Part shown: piece after piece, positions 23,429 through 32,738 of the stretch
How the letters are laid out: each line of letters opens with the position of its first letter
Numbering within the stretch: the first letter of the stretch is position 1
The notes under the pieces: generated by a model
What the model was told of the DNA's origin: nothing
Databases searched by the model: none
The model's input: the letters and a program-made list of their open reading frames with translations, nothing else
From: Myxococcus qinghaiensis
GTDB lineage: Bacteria > Myxococcota > Myxococcia > Myxococcales > Myxococcaceae
Assembly (NCBI RefSeq): GCF_024198215.1
Contig: NZ_JAKCFA010000003.1
Coordinates: 124,001 to 188,000, forward strand
Direction of reading: 5' to 3'
Length of the DNA stretch: 64,000 nucleotides
Translations under genes and position numbers: made by a program

Positions 23429-24271
23429 ATGCCCGAGGTGCGCTGCGCGGGGGGTGCCCGCATTCGCTATGACGACGTCGGCCAGGGGCCGCTCACGTTG
23501 CTCTTCATCCCCGGCTGGTGCACCCGCCGCGACGTCTTCAGCCCCCTCGTCCCGCTCTGCGCCGAGCAACACCGGGTGCTCAGCGTCGACCTGCGAGGCC
23601 ATGGAGACTCCGAGCATGGCGAAGGGGACTTCGACAGCGACACCGTCCTCGATGACCTGCTCGCCGTGGTGGAGGCCAGCGGCGCGGAGCGGGTGGTGCC
23701 GGTGACGCTCTCCCACGCGGGCTTCTGGGCGCTGGAGCTGCGGCGCGAGCTGGGCGCGGAGAAAGTCCCCCAGCTCGTCCTGCTGGACTGGATTGTCACT
23801 GAGCCTCCCCCGCCCTTCCTCGCGACGCTGCGAGGGTTGATGTCGGAGCGCTGGGGACGCACGCGCGACGAGCTGCTCCAGCAGTGGACCCGGGGCGTGG
23901 AGAACGAAGCCGTCCTGCGCTCCATCCACGAGGACATGCTCGAGTTCTCCGAGGAGATGTGGGCCCGGGCCGCGCGCGAAATCGCCGCCGCCTACTCGCG
24001 GGAGGGCTCTCCCCTGCGCGCGCTCGCCGGACTGAGTCCCTCGACGCCGACCCTGCACCTGTACTCGCAGCCGGACGCGCATGACTACCTGGAGACCCAG
24101 GTGGCCTTCGCCACCACGCATCCGTGGTTCCACGTCATGAAGCTGCCCGCCATCAGCCACCTGCCCTCGCTGGAGGTGCCGGAGCTCATCGCCGTCGGAA
24201 TCCAGGCCCTCGTCTCCGGACGCAGGACAGCCGTCAGCACGAGCCGCATGAACCTCGGCCCCCCGGGCTGA
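23429..24271 (+). CDS. Cofactor-free 2,4-dioxygenase (HOD/QDO)-like alpha/beta-hydrolase-fold protein
   Basis: 280 residues, ATG with GGGGGAG upstream. It has the alpha/beta-hydrolase layout, but the nucleophile elbow reads VPVTLSHAGFW (Ser95-His96), not GxSxG. It shares successive landmarks with 1H-3-hydroxy-4-oxoquinaldine 2,4-dioxygenase (HOD): PGWC near 29-31, S-H-x-G at the elbow, LLDW (Asp120), a Trp at 153, YSREGSP, SQPDAHDY, HPWF and SHLPSLEVP (His244). HOD-type enzymes open 3-hydroxy-4-quinolone rings with O2 and no cofactor, and some degrade the Pseudomonas quinolone signal. The position of HOD His38 is Thr here, so the substrate may differ. A plain esterase is the alternative. Confidence 0.75.
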   Translation: MPEVRCAGGARIRYDDVGQGPLTLLFIPGWCTRRDVFSPLVPLCAEQHRVLSVDLRGHGDSEHGEGDFDSDTVLDDLLAVVEASGAERVVPVTLSHAGFWALELRRELGAEKVPQLVLLDWIVTEPPPPFLATLRGLMSERWGRTRDELLQQWTRGVENEAVLRSIHEDMLEFSEEMWARAAREIAAAYSREGSPLRALAGLSPSTPTLHLYSQPDAHDYLETQVAFATTHPWFHVMKLPAISHLPSLEVPELIAVGIQALVSGRRTAVSTSRMNLGPPG

Positions 24272-24303
24272 CCTCTCCTCCCCCGCTGCCGCCCCAGGAG
24301 CGA

Positions 24304-24355
24304 TTGACACCACCGCCTCGCCTGTTTATAAGTTGGTCACACAACCAATAAACAA
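24304..24355 (+). promoter_or_regulatory. Strong sigma-70 promoter and TetR operator before tetR
   Basis: TTGACA (24304-24309), 17 bases, TATAAG (24327-24332): near-consensus. Immediately downstream TTGGT (24333-24337) and ACCAA (24344-24348) form an inverted repeat, loosely extended outward by TTTAT and ATAAA. It covers the expected start point, as expected for autorepression by the encoded TetR protein. Confidence 0.75.
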
Positions 24356-24362
24356 GGCCATC

Positions 24363-24971
24363 ATGCCCCGTCCGTCCAACACCGAGGAGCGCCGACAGCA
24401 AATCGTCTCGGGGCTGCTGCGCGTCATGTCGGAGCGCGGCTACGAGCGGGCCTCGGTCAACGAAATCGCGAAGGCGGCGGGGCTGAGCCCGGGGCTGGTG
24501 CACTACCACTTCAGCGACAAGCAGGAGATTCTGCTCGTGCTGGTGGAGCAGCTCGCGGCGCGCGCTCGGGAGCGGGTGGCGAAGCGCTTCGAGCGACTCG
24601 CGGCCGAGGATGCTCGCGGACGCATCGATGCCTTCCTGGACGCGTTCCTCGCGACGGGCGCGGACGCGGACACGAGCGCGGTGGCCGGCTGGGTCACCAT
24701 CAGCGCGGAGGCGATTCGGCAGCCAGAGGTCCGCGCAGCCTACGAGAAGGTGGTGCGCACGGACCTGGAGCAACTCGAGGCGCTGGTGGCGACGCTGGTG
24801 GGCAAGCGCAAGGCGCGGGCGCTGGCGGCGGGACTCTTCGCGGCGGTGCAGGGCTACTTCGTCCTCTCGGCCAGCTCGCCAGGACTGGTTCCGGCGGGTT
24901 CGGCGGCGAGCACCGTGAAGCACATGGCCGCGGGCCTGCTGGACACGCCGGTGGCGCGGGAGGGCGCATGA
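24363..24971 (+). CDS. TetR-family transcriptional repressor
   Basis: 202 residues. Residues 8-55 form the TetR helix-turn-helix (RRQQIVSGLLRVMSERGYERASVNEIAKAAGLSPGLVHYHFSDK). The ligand-binding domain resembles BetI/AcrR-like members (AGWVTISAEAIRQPEVRAAYE). It leads a chain of overlapping genes and probably represses its own promoter; the inducer is unknown. Its TGA overlaps the next ATG. The last 25 codons reappear in diverged form downstream. Confidence 0.9.
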   Translation: MPRPSNTEERRQQIVSGLLRVMSERGYERASVNEIAKAAGLSPGLVHYHFSDKQEILLVLVEQLAARARERVAKRFERLAAEDARGRIDAFLDAFLATGADADTSAVAGWVTISAEAIRQPEVRAAYEKVVRTDLEQLEALVATLVGKRKARALAAGLFAAVQGYFVLSASSPGLVPAGSAASTVKHMAAGLLDTPVAREGA

Positions 24972-25190
24972 AGACCTCCACGGACGACCTCCTCACGCAC
25001 CGGACACTCCGCTCGGCGAGCATCGCGAAGCGCAGGGTCGAGCGGCTCACGGGAATGGCTCGAAAGCCCACCACCGACAACCTCCTCACGAGCAGCACAC
25101 TCCGCTCGGACAGCCTCCCGAAGCATGGGGCCGAGCGACTCACGGACACGTCGGTGGAGCGGGAGGGCGCATGAAGACCTCCACGAAGCT
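24943..25190 (+). repeat. Decayed tandem duplication at the tetR/MFS junction
   Basis: About 43 bases around the tetR stop (from GACACGCCGGTGG through GCGCATGAAGACCTCCACG) recur almost exactly 203 bases further on, at the junction with the MFS gene. Between them two imperfect 93-base units repeat (compare CCTCCTCACG at 24988 and 25081, and ACACTCCGCTCGG in both). The second unit aligns with the 3' end of tetR (GAAGCA...GGCCG...GACACG). Confidence 0.75.
24968..25174 (+). CDS. Small repeat-derived ORF, function unknown
   Basis: 68 residues made of two copies of a 31-residue unit (TDDLLTHRTLRSASIAKRRVERLT and TDNLLTSSTLRSDSLPKHGAERLT). It overlaps tetR and the MFS gene by ATGA at both ends, so ribosomes could pass through it. 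Its C-terminus (DTSVEREGA) mirrors that of the TetR protein (DTPVAREGA), so it appears to have arisen by duplication of the tetR 3' end. It may simply preserve translational coupling. Whether a stable protein is made is doubtful. Confidence 0.4.
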   Translation: MKTSTDDLLTHRTLRSASIAKRRVERLTGMARKPTTDNLLTSSTLRSDSLPKHGAERLTDTSVEREGA

Positions 25191-26382
25191 GGGGCTTCTG
25201 TCGAGCCTCTACCTCTCGCAGGGCCTGCCGTTCGGCTTCTTCACCCAGGCGCTCCCGGTGCTGCTGCGCCACCAGGGCCTGTCGCTTCCGGCCATCGGAC
25301 TTGCCCACCTGCTCGCGCTGCCGTGGGCCCTGAAGTTCCTCTGGGCGCCCTTCATGGACCGGCACGGCTCCGCGCGCTGGGGGCTGCGGCGCGGCTACAT
25401 CCTCCCGTTGCAGTGCCTCAGCGCGGGCCTGCTCCTGTCGCTCGCGCTGCCCGAGTCCACCGTGGACACTCGCCTGCTGCTCGCGGCGGTGCTCGGCGTC
25501 AACCTGCTCGCGGCGACACAGGACGTGGCGACCGATGGGCTCGCGGTGACGCTGCTCTCCCCCTCCGAGCGAGGCTGGGGCAACGGCATCCAGGTCGCCG
25601 CCTATCGCGTGGGCATGATTCTGGGCGGCGGGGTCATGCTCGCCGTGTTCGACAAGGCGGGCTGGCGCCCCACGCTCCTGGCCCTCGGCCTGGTGTTGCT
25701 CGTCGCCACCGTCCCCGTGGCGCTCTATCGCGAGCCGCCCACCGAGCCGTCTCCTCGCGCGAGCCTGGGCCTCGCATGGTGGTGGCGCCGGCCCGGTGCG
25801 ACGACGTGGCTCCTCCTGCTCGTCGCGTACAAGGCGGGCGAGGCGCTGGCCACGGGCATGCTGCGCACCTTCCTGGTGGACCGGGGCCTGACGCTCACGG
25901 ACATCGCGTGGCTCCTGGGCGGCGTGGGCTTCACGGCGGGCCTCCTCGGCGCACTCCTGGGCGGCAGCCTGGTGGCGCGACTGGGACGACGCCGGGCGCT
26001 GCTCCTCTTCGGCGTCATCCAGGCCACGGCGGTGCTGCTGTACGCGCTCGTCGCAAGCTTCCCCTCGTCCATGGTGTGGCTGACCGCCGTGTGCGCGGTG
26101 GAGCACGTGGCCAGCGGCATGGCCACCGCCACCCTCTTCACCGCGATGATGGACGCGTGCCGGCCCGAGCACGCCGCCACCGACTACACCGTGCAGGCCT
26201 CGCTCGTCGTCCTGGCCACCGGCGCGGCGGCGGCCGTCAGCGGCTTCAGCGCGCAGGCGCTGGGCTACCCCGGACACTTCGCCCTGTCCGCCCTGCTCTG
26301 CCTCGCGGGCACGCTCTACGTGGCACTCGCCTTCCACCCGTCCCGGGAGCTGACGCCCGGAGCGCCCGAGGTGTCGTCATGA
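25171..26382 (+). CDS. MFS transporter, AmpG-like
   Basis: 403 residues with about 12 predicted membrane segments. N-terminal SLYLSQGLPFGFFTQALPVLLR and ATQDVATDGLAVTLL are typical of the AmpG/acetyl-CoA-transporter branch of the major facilitator superfamily. AmpG imports anhydro-muropeptides; here the substrate is uncertain. Its first codons duplicate those of the small ORF before it. ATGA overlaps link it to that ORF and to coaD. Confidence 0.82.
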   Translation: MKTSTKLGLLSSLYLSQGLPFGFFTQALPVLLRHQGLSLPAIGLAHLLALPWALKFLWAPFMDRHGSARWGLRRGYILPLQCLSAGLLLSLALPESTVDTRLLLAAVLGVNLLAATQDVATDGLAVTLLSPSERGWGNGIQVAAYRVGMILGGGVMLAVFDKAGWRPTLLALGLVLLVATVPVALYREPPTEPSPRASLGLAWWWRRPGATTWLLLLVAYKAGEALATGMLRTFLVDRGLTLTDIAWLLGGVGFTAGLLGALLGGSLVARLGRRRALLLFGVIQATAVLLYALVASFPSSMVWLTAVCAVEHVASGMATATLFTAMMDACRPEHAATDYTVQASLVVLATGAAAAVSGFSAQALGYPGHFALSALLCLAGTLYVALAFHPSRELTPGAPEVSS

Positions 26383-26876
26383 CCATCGCCGTCTACGCAG
26401 GCAGCTTCGACCCCGTCACGGCGGGACACCTCTCCGTCGTCCGGCAGGCCGCGCGACTGTTCGGCCACGTCGTCGTCGTCGTCGCCATCAACCCCGCCAA
26501 GAACACCCTGCTCTCTCAAGACGAGCGCCTGGCCCTGGTGCGCGAGGCCGTGGCCATGCACCCCAACGTCACGGTGGCATGGACACAAGGGCTCATCGTC
26601 GACTACGCGCGAGCCATCGGCGCCAGCGTGCTCCTGCGCGGCGTGCGCGGCGCCACCGATGCGCAGTTCGAGACGGAGCTCGCCCAGAACAACCGCGCGC
26701 TCGCGCCTGAGATCTCCACCCTCTTCCTTCCCGCAGAGGCCCACCTCGCCGAGGTGAGCAGCAGTGCCCTCAAGCAACGCGTCGCCCGGGGCGAGGACGT
26801 TTCGGCCTTCTGTCCTCCCGCCGTCGCGGCGAAGCTGCGCGAGCGACTCGACCCGTCCCTCCGGAGTCAGCCATGA
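26379..26876 (+). CDS. coaD: Phosphopantetheine adenylyltransferase
   Basis: 165 residues. N-terminal AVYAGSFDPVTAGHLSVV carries the nucleotidyltransferase T/HxGH-type motif (TAGH), LLRGVRGATDAQFE binds substrate, and EVSSSALKQRV is the ISSS-like motif. It catalyses the fourth step of coenzyme A synthesis and is normally essential. It overlaps the transporter before it and the hydrolase after it by four bases each. Confidence 0.95.
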   Translation: MTIAVYAGSFDPVTAGHLSVVRQAARLFGHVVVVVAINPAKNTLLSQDERLALVREAVAMHPNVTVAWTQGLIVDYARAIGASVLLRGVRGATDAQFETELAQNNRALAPEISTLFLPAEAHLAEVSSSALKQRVARGEDVSAFCPPAVAAKLRERLDPSLRSQP

Positions 26877-27619
26877 GCCTGTCCTTCACTCCCCTGGGCG
26901 TCGGTGACGCCTTCTCCGCGCTCTACTACTCGTCCTGTCTCGCGGTGGAGGCGGAGGACCAGGTCCTCCTCGTCGACTGTCCCCACCCCATCCGGAAGAT
27001 GATGCGCGAGGCGTCGCTGTCCTCCGGCGTCCCGCTCGACGTGGACCGCGTCAGCGCCGTGGCCCTCACGCACCTGCACGCGGACCACGCCTCCGGCCTG
27101 GAGGGCCTGGGCTACTTCTCCTTCTTCGTGCTCAAGAAGAAGCTGGAGCTGCTCACCCATCCGGACGTGGCGGAGCGCCTCTGGGAGGGCCACCTGGCCG
27201 CCGGCATGGAGTGCCTCATCGAGAAGAAGGGCGAGCCTCCCAACCCGAAGCACTTCGACGACTACTTCGACCACACGCCGCTCTCCACCGAGTCGGCCGT
27301 GCGGCACGGGCCCTTCCTCATCGAGGCCCGGATGACGTACCACCACGTGCCCACCACCGCGCTGCGCATCCACGCGGGAGGCCGGTGCCTGGGCTACAGC
27401 GCGGACACCGCCTACGACGAGGGCCTCATCGACTGGCTGTCACGCGCGGACCTGGTCATCCACGAGACGAACTACGGCGTGCACACGCCCTACGAGAAGC
27501 TCGCCGCGCTGCCCGAAGGCCTGCGCGCCCGCATGCGCCTCATCCACTACCCCGACAACTTCGACACCGCGGCCAGCGTCATCGAGCCGCTCCAGCAAGG
27601 TCGTCGCTACACCGTCTGA
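26873..27619 (+). CDS. Metallo-beta-lactamase-fold hydrolase, RNase Z-like
   Basis: 248 residues. The zinc site is ALTHLHADHASGLEG; further ligands lie in MTYHHVPTTALR, YSADTAYDE and VIHETNYG, and a terminal HYPD is present. The topology is that of RNase Z/phosphodiesterase-like MBL proteins (GYSADTAYDEG resembles the tRNase Z core), but no exosite arm is obvious. Substrate unknown. It is the last gene of the tetR chain. Confidence 0.8.
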   Translation: MSLSFTPLGVGDAFSALYYSSCLAVEAEDQVLLVDCPHPIRKMMREASLSSGVPLDVDRVSAVALTHLHADHASGLEGLGYFSFFVLKKKLELLTHPDVAERLWEGHLAAGMECLIEKKGEPPNPKHFDDYFDHTPLSTESAVRHGPFLIEARMTYHHVPTTALRIHAGGRCLGYSADTAYDEGLIDWLSRADLVIHETNYGVHTPYEKLAALPEGLRARMRLIHYPDNFDTAASVIEPLQQGRRYTV

Positions 27620-27624
27620 GGACC

Positions 27625-27654
27625 GGGCGCCCGCCCACGAGGCAACGGGCGCCC
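27625..27654. terminator. Bidirectional hairpin terminator
   Basis: GGGCGCCCG and CGGGCGCCC are perfect 9-bp arms around a 12-base loop between the convergent MBL and GH13 genes. Confidence 0.65.
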
Positions 27655-27673
27655 ACGTCCTTACGTCTTCGCG

Positions 27674-29569
27674 CTACTGCGAGAAGATGAGCAGTGAGTA
27701 CGGACCAATGGCGAAGGACGCGTTGTTGGCCATGCCGTCCTTGGCGCCGCTATAGGCGGTGGTGTTCGCCGACGCGGTGTTGCCGAAGTCGGACGAGTAC
27801 CCGTTCCAGTCGCTGTTGAAGCGCAGGTACCACGTGCCCGTGCGCGGGAAGCCGATGTTGTAGTTGGGGTAGTAGGTGCCGCTGAAGTTGGCGACGATGA
27901 TGACGTCGTCACCCGCGCCACCGCTGTCCCAGCGGTGATAGGCGAGCAGCTTGTTGGTGTTGTTGACGTGGTGGACGTTGACGTTGCCACCGCGCAGGCC
28001 GCGCGTGTTGTTGTTCCAGTTGCGGCGCTGGCGGATGAGGTCGCGGTACAGCGTCTTGATGCCGCCGTACGGGGTCAGCTTGCCCCAGTCCAGCGGGTCG
28101 CCGTCCGCGAAGAAGCCATCCTCCAGGAACTCCTGGCCCTGGAACATCATCGGGATGCCCGGCGAGGTGAAGGTGATGCCCGCGACGAGCGTGGAGCGCT
28201 TCTTCGCCGCCCAGCTCCCCGCGTTGCCCGGCCAGATCTCCTCCGGCACGCGCGCATGGCCGTTGGCCACCTCGTCGTGGCTCTCCGTGTAGATGACGCG
28301 CGAGTGGGCCCGGCCGCTGAAGCGCTGGGTAATCGCGTCACGCACCGCGAACATGTTCCGGTTGGCGTCGTTCTGCTCGATGGCCGCCGTGCGCAGGGGG
28401 TGCACGAACTCCGCCGTCCACTGCGCGTCGAAGCCCGCGCCGCCCGCGAAGTCGGAGGTCGCATCGTTGGTGATGGAGTCGCCGCCGCCGAAGTCCTCGG
28501 CGATGGAGATCTTCCAGGGCTTGTTCGCGTTGATTTCGCGGTTGATGGAGCGGAACACCTGCCACGCGGACGGGATGTCACCCGAGCCGTCAATCGTGCG
28601 CATGTACTTCGTGGCGTCCCAGCGCAGACCGTCCGCGCGGAAGTTGTCCAGCAGGTTCATCATCGAGTCGCGGATGTACGCACGCACCTCGGGACGGCCG
28701 TAGTCCGGGCGCGTGTCGCCCCACGGCGTCACCTTGCGGTTGTCGGTGAAGAAGTACTCGCCGCCGTTGCCCAGGCAGTCGCCGCTGAAGCACCACATGG
28801 GCAGGTCGCTGGGCCCGTAGTGGTTGTGCACCACGTCGAAGATGACGCCGATGCCGCGGTAGTGCGCCTCGTCCACGAAGCGCTTCATGTCGTTGGGCGA
28901 GCCGTAGGCGCTCTCCGGCGCGAACGGGAAGGCCGCGTTGTAGCCCCAGGAGAAGTCCCCGGCGAACTCGTACGCCGGCATCACCTTGACCATGTTGATG
29001 CCCAAATCTCGCAGGTAGTCGAGCTTGGCGATGGCGCTGTTCCAGTTGCCCGGCCCGAAGCCCGGCGAGTCGTGGAACGTGCCCACGTGCATCTCGTAGA
29101 TGACCATGTCGTTGAAGGCGGGCGTGCTGAACTGCTGCGCGTTCCACCAGTACTCGCCGTGGTCATAGATGATGCTGGCGCCCGTGGAGTTCTCCTGCCA
29201 CGCCGAGCGCGGGTCCGCGCGCCACGCGTCGGCGCCCCACTGGTTGCGCGTGACGAACTTGTACTTCTGGCCCTTCACCGCGCCCGCCACGTCGCCGGAG
29301 AAGTTGCCGTTGAACTCGTTGCCCAGCTCCACCCAGCCCCAGCTGCTGAAGTCGCCCGCCACGAAGACGCGGCTGGCCAGCGGCGCCCAGGTGCGGAACG
29401 TCGTGCCACCCGAATAGACGGTGGCGCCCATGCCCGGCCGCGTCGATGACGTGAGCTGCTGGACGACCTGCGCTGTCTCCTGAACGGAGCCCTGTTGCTT
29501 CTCGAGCGCGGACTCGCCGCAGCCGAACAACCCGGCCAGCAGCAACGCGCTCAACACGTTGTATCGCAT
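27674..29569 (-). CDS. Secreted GH13 alpha-glucan-active lipoprotein with CBM48-like N-terminus
   Basis: 631 residues, AGGAGG before the ATG. Lipoprotein signal MRYNVLSALLLAGLFGC (Cys17). Residues about 50-140 resemble the CBM48 module of branching/debranching enzymes (FRTWAPLASRVFVAGDFSSW). The GH13 barrel follows, with catalytic Asp in LRWDATKY (about 318), Glu in SIAEDFGG (about 358) and Asp in TESHDEVANG (about 431). The C-terminal beta domain is typical. It is closest in plan to a glucan branching enzyme or maltogenic amylase, but exported. It is monocistronic and about 20 kb from the other glucan genes. Confidence 0.85.
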   Translation of the reverse strand: MRYNVLSALLLAGLFGCGESALEKQQGSVQETAQVVQQLTSSTRPGMGATVYSGGTTFRTWAPLASRVFVAGDFSSWGWVELGNEFNGNFSGDVAGAVKGQKYKFVTRNQWGADAWRADPRSAWQENSTGASIIYDHGEYWWNAQQFSTPAFNDMVIYEMHVGTFHDSPGFGPGNWNSAIAKLDYLRDLGINMVKVMPAYEFAGDFSWGYNAAFPFAPESAYGSPNDMKRFVDEAHYRGIGVIFDVVHNHYGPSDLPMWCFSGDCLGNGGEYFFTDNRKVTPWGDTRPDYGRPEVRAYIRDSMMNLLDNFRADGLRWDATKYMRTIDGSGDIPSAWQVFRSINREINANKPWKISIAEDFGGGDSITNDATSDFAGGAGFDAQWTAEFVHPLRTAAIEQNDANRNMFAVRDAITQRFSGRAHSRVIYTESHDEVANGHARVPEEIWPGNAGSWAAKKRSTLVAGITFTSPGIPMMFQGQEFLEDGFFADGDPLDWGKLTPYGGIKTLYRDLIRQRRNWNNNTRGLRGGNVNVHHVNNTNKLLAYHRWDSGGAGDDVIIVANFSGTYYPNYNIGFPRTGTWYLRFNSDWNGYSSDFGNTASANTTAYSGAKDGMANNASFAIGPYSLLIFSQ

Positions 29570-29809
29570 GGTGACAACCTCCTCTTGGGACAAGGCGGGT
29601 CCTAGCAACCGCAGTGAAGTGCGAGCAAACCGCCTACGTGTGATTTCTGTAACTTTCAGTCATGACACGCCGCAGCAGCGATTCACGTTTTCCAGAGCTG
29701 ACCTCGACTCAGGACGGGCCGTGAAGGCGGGGTGCTCGCCTTCCCCGCGTGAGTGCGCTACTCCCGCGAGCCCCGGCGCCGTGCGGGCGCCCCTGGAGAA
29801 CGACTCGCG
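29570..29809. other. Divergent intergenic region, GH13 lipoprotein / 5'-nucleotidase
   Basis: 240 bases. I see a perfect GTCATGAC palindrome near 29660 and a GAAGGC/GCCTTC inverted repeat (29723-29743) that may be regulatory. No convincing -35/-10 pair or open frame was found. Confidence 0.35.
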
Positions 29810-31429
<1,620 letters not shown>

Positions 31430-31450
31430 CCCTGGCTGGAATTGACCCGC

Positions 31451-31529
31451 CCCTCACATTCACTTCCAGACACTCGGGCCGCTTGAAACCTGGGTGCCTT
31501 TGCCCCGTGTCTGGCAATGAATGCGAGGG
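31451..31529. repeat. 23-bp imperfect inverted repeat
   Basis: Left arm 31451-31473 (CCCTCACATTC...CCAGACAC) pairs with right arm 31507-31529 (GTGTCTGG...GAATGCGAGGG) with three mismatches around a 33-base spacer. It lies between the nucleotidase and the ethylene-forming-enzyme gene. It could be a long terminator stem or a remnant of a small mobile repeat. Confidence 0.6.
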
Positions 31530-31625
31530 ATTGCTCCACTGCCGCGCCGGCGGAGCCCCCCTTCATCTGCGACGTGACAAACCCGGCCCGGGCGAGCTCC
31601 CCACCACCCCCACGCGGGAGTTCCC

Positions 31626-32708
31626 ATGGCCGAGCTCGAGACGTTTCAGTTGCCGCAATCCGTGAGTGGAAGCGAGTCCGACGTCGCGCTCGGGCTCACC
31701 ATGATTCGAGCCTGGAGGCGCGACGGCATCTTCCAGCTCAGGATGAGCCCCACCCAGGCGGAGAAGGCCCGGCGCGCCTTCGAGTCGAGCCGCCGCTTCT
31801 TCCGCCAGACGCTCGACGCCAAGGCCCGCTGCGTGAGTGATTTGACGTACAGCGGCTACGTCGCCTCGGGCGAGGAGCTGACGGCGGGCGAGGCGGACTA
31901 CTCGGAGGTCTTCACCGTCTGCAAGGACGTGCCCCTCACAGACCCGCGGGTTCAGTCGAACTGGCCCTGCCACGGCCCCGCGCCCTGGCCGGACGAGGCG
32001 TACCGCCAGGACATGAAGGAACACACCGAAGAGCTGGGCTCCGCGGGAGAGCGGCTGCTGCGGCTGGTGGCGCTGGGCCTGGGCCTGGAGGTGGACACGC
32101 TCACGGCGCTGACGCGGGACGGGTGGCACCACATGCGCGTGCTGCGCTTCCCGGCCCGCTCCCCCATGGCGACGCGGGGAATCGGCGCGCACACCGACTA
32201 CGGAATGCTGGTCATCGCCGCGCAGGACGACGTGGGAGGCCTCTACATCCGCCCGCCCGTGGAGGGCGAGAAGCGCCACCGCAACTGGCTGCCGGGCGAG
32301 AGCTCCGCGGGCATGTACGAGCACGAGGAGCCGTGGACCTTCGTGAAGCCCGTGCCCGACGTCCTCACGGTGTTCCCCGGGGACATCCTCCAGTTCCTCA
32401 CGCGGGGCTATCTCCTGTCGACGCCCCACAAAGTGGCGCTCAACACGCGCGAGCGCTTCGCGATGGCCTACTTCCACGAGCCCCACTTCGAGGCGTGCGT
32501 GCGTCCGCTGCGGGAGCCCTCGCGTGAAGAGTTCATCCACTACGGCTCGCACTTCACCAACATGTTCATCCGCTGCTACCCGGACCGCGTCACCACCCAG
32601 CGCATCCTCGATGAGGACCGGCTGACGACGCTGGCCTGGCTGCGCGAGGAAGCCGTCCAGCGCACCATGCCCGTGGAGGAGGTGCCCCTGCGCCGCGCCG
32701 CGAGCTGA
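31626..32708 (+). CDS. efe: Ethylene-forming enzyme (2-oxoglutarate/L-arginine-dependent) homologue
   Basis: 360 residues, ATG with GGGAG upstream. It is a 2-oxoglutarate/Fe(II) oxygenase whose sequence follows the Pseudomonas syringae ethylene-forming enzyme closely, including CVSDLTYSGYVASGEE, TRDGWHHMRVLRFP, GIGAHTDYG, LYIRPPVEGEKR, WLPGESSAGM and HFTNMFIRCYPDR. Iron ligands His189, Asp191 and His268, 2OG-binding Arg277, and arginine-site residues Glu84, Thr86, Arg171, Tyr192 and Arg316 occur at the same numbers as in the Pseudomonas enzyme, so the alignment is essentially gap-free. EFE splits 2OG into ethylene and CO2 while also hydroxylating arginine. A plain isopenicillin-N-synthase-like role is much less likely. 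Confidence 0.9.
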   Translation: MAELETFQLPQSVSGSESDVALGLTMIRAWRRDGIFQLRMSPTQAEKARRAFESSRRFFRQTLDAKARCVSDLTYSGYVASGEELTAGEADYSEVFTVCKDVPLTDPRVQSNWPCHGPAPWPDEAYRQDMKEHTEELGSAGERLLRLVALGLGLEVDTLTALTRDGWHHMRVLRFPARSPMATRGIGAHTDYGMLVIAAQDDVGGLYIRPPVEGEKRHRNWLPGESSAGMYEHEEPWTFVKPVPDVLTVFPGDILQFLTRGYLLSTPHKVALNTRERFAMAYFHEPHFEACVRPLREPSREEFIHYGSHFTNMFIRCYPDRVTTQRILDEDRLTTLAWLREEAVQRTMPVEEVPLRRAAS

Positions 32709-32715
32709 GGAGCCT

Positions 32716-32732
32716 CGGCGACAACGACGCCG
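32716..32732. terminator. Weak hairpin between convergent genes
   Basis: CGGCG, loop ACAACGA, CGCCG lies between the ethylene-forming-enzyme gene and the ydcF-like gene. Only 5 bp; low support. Confidence 0.3.
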
Positions 32733-32738
32733 CCGACG

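Noticed and set aside
24854..25126. Minus-strand 90-codon frame over the tetR/MFS junction repeat
   Set aside because: It exists only because the 93-base unit is open on both strands. The plus-strand frame has coupled start and stop; this one has no supporting signals.
31626..32708. Generic isopenicillin-N-synthase/ACC-oxidase-like assignment
   Set aside because: The arginine-site residues and residue numbering specifically match ethylene-forming enzyme, which the generic family does not share.
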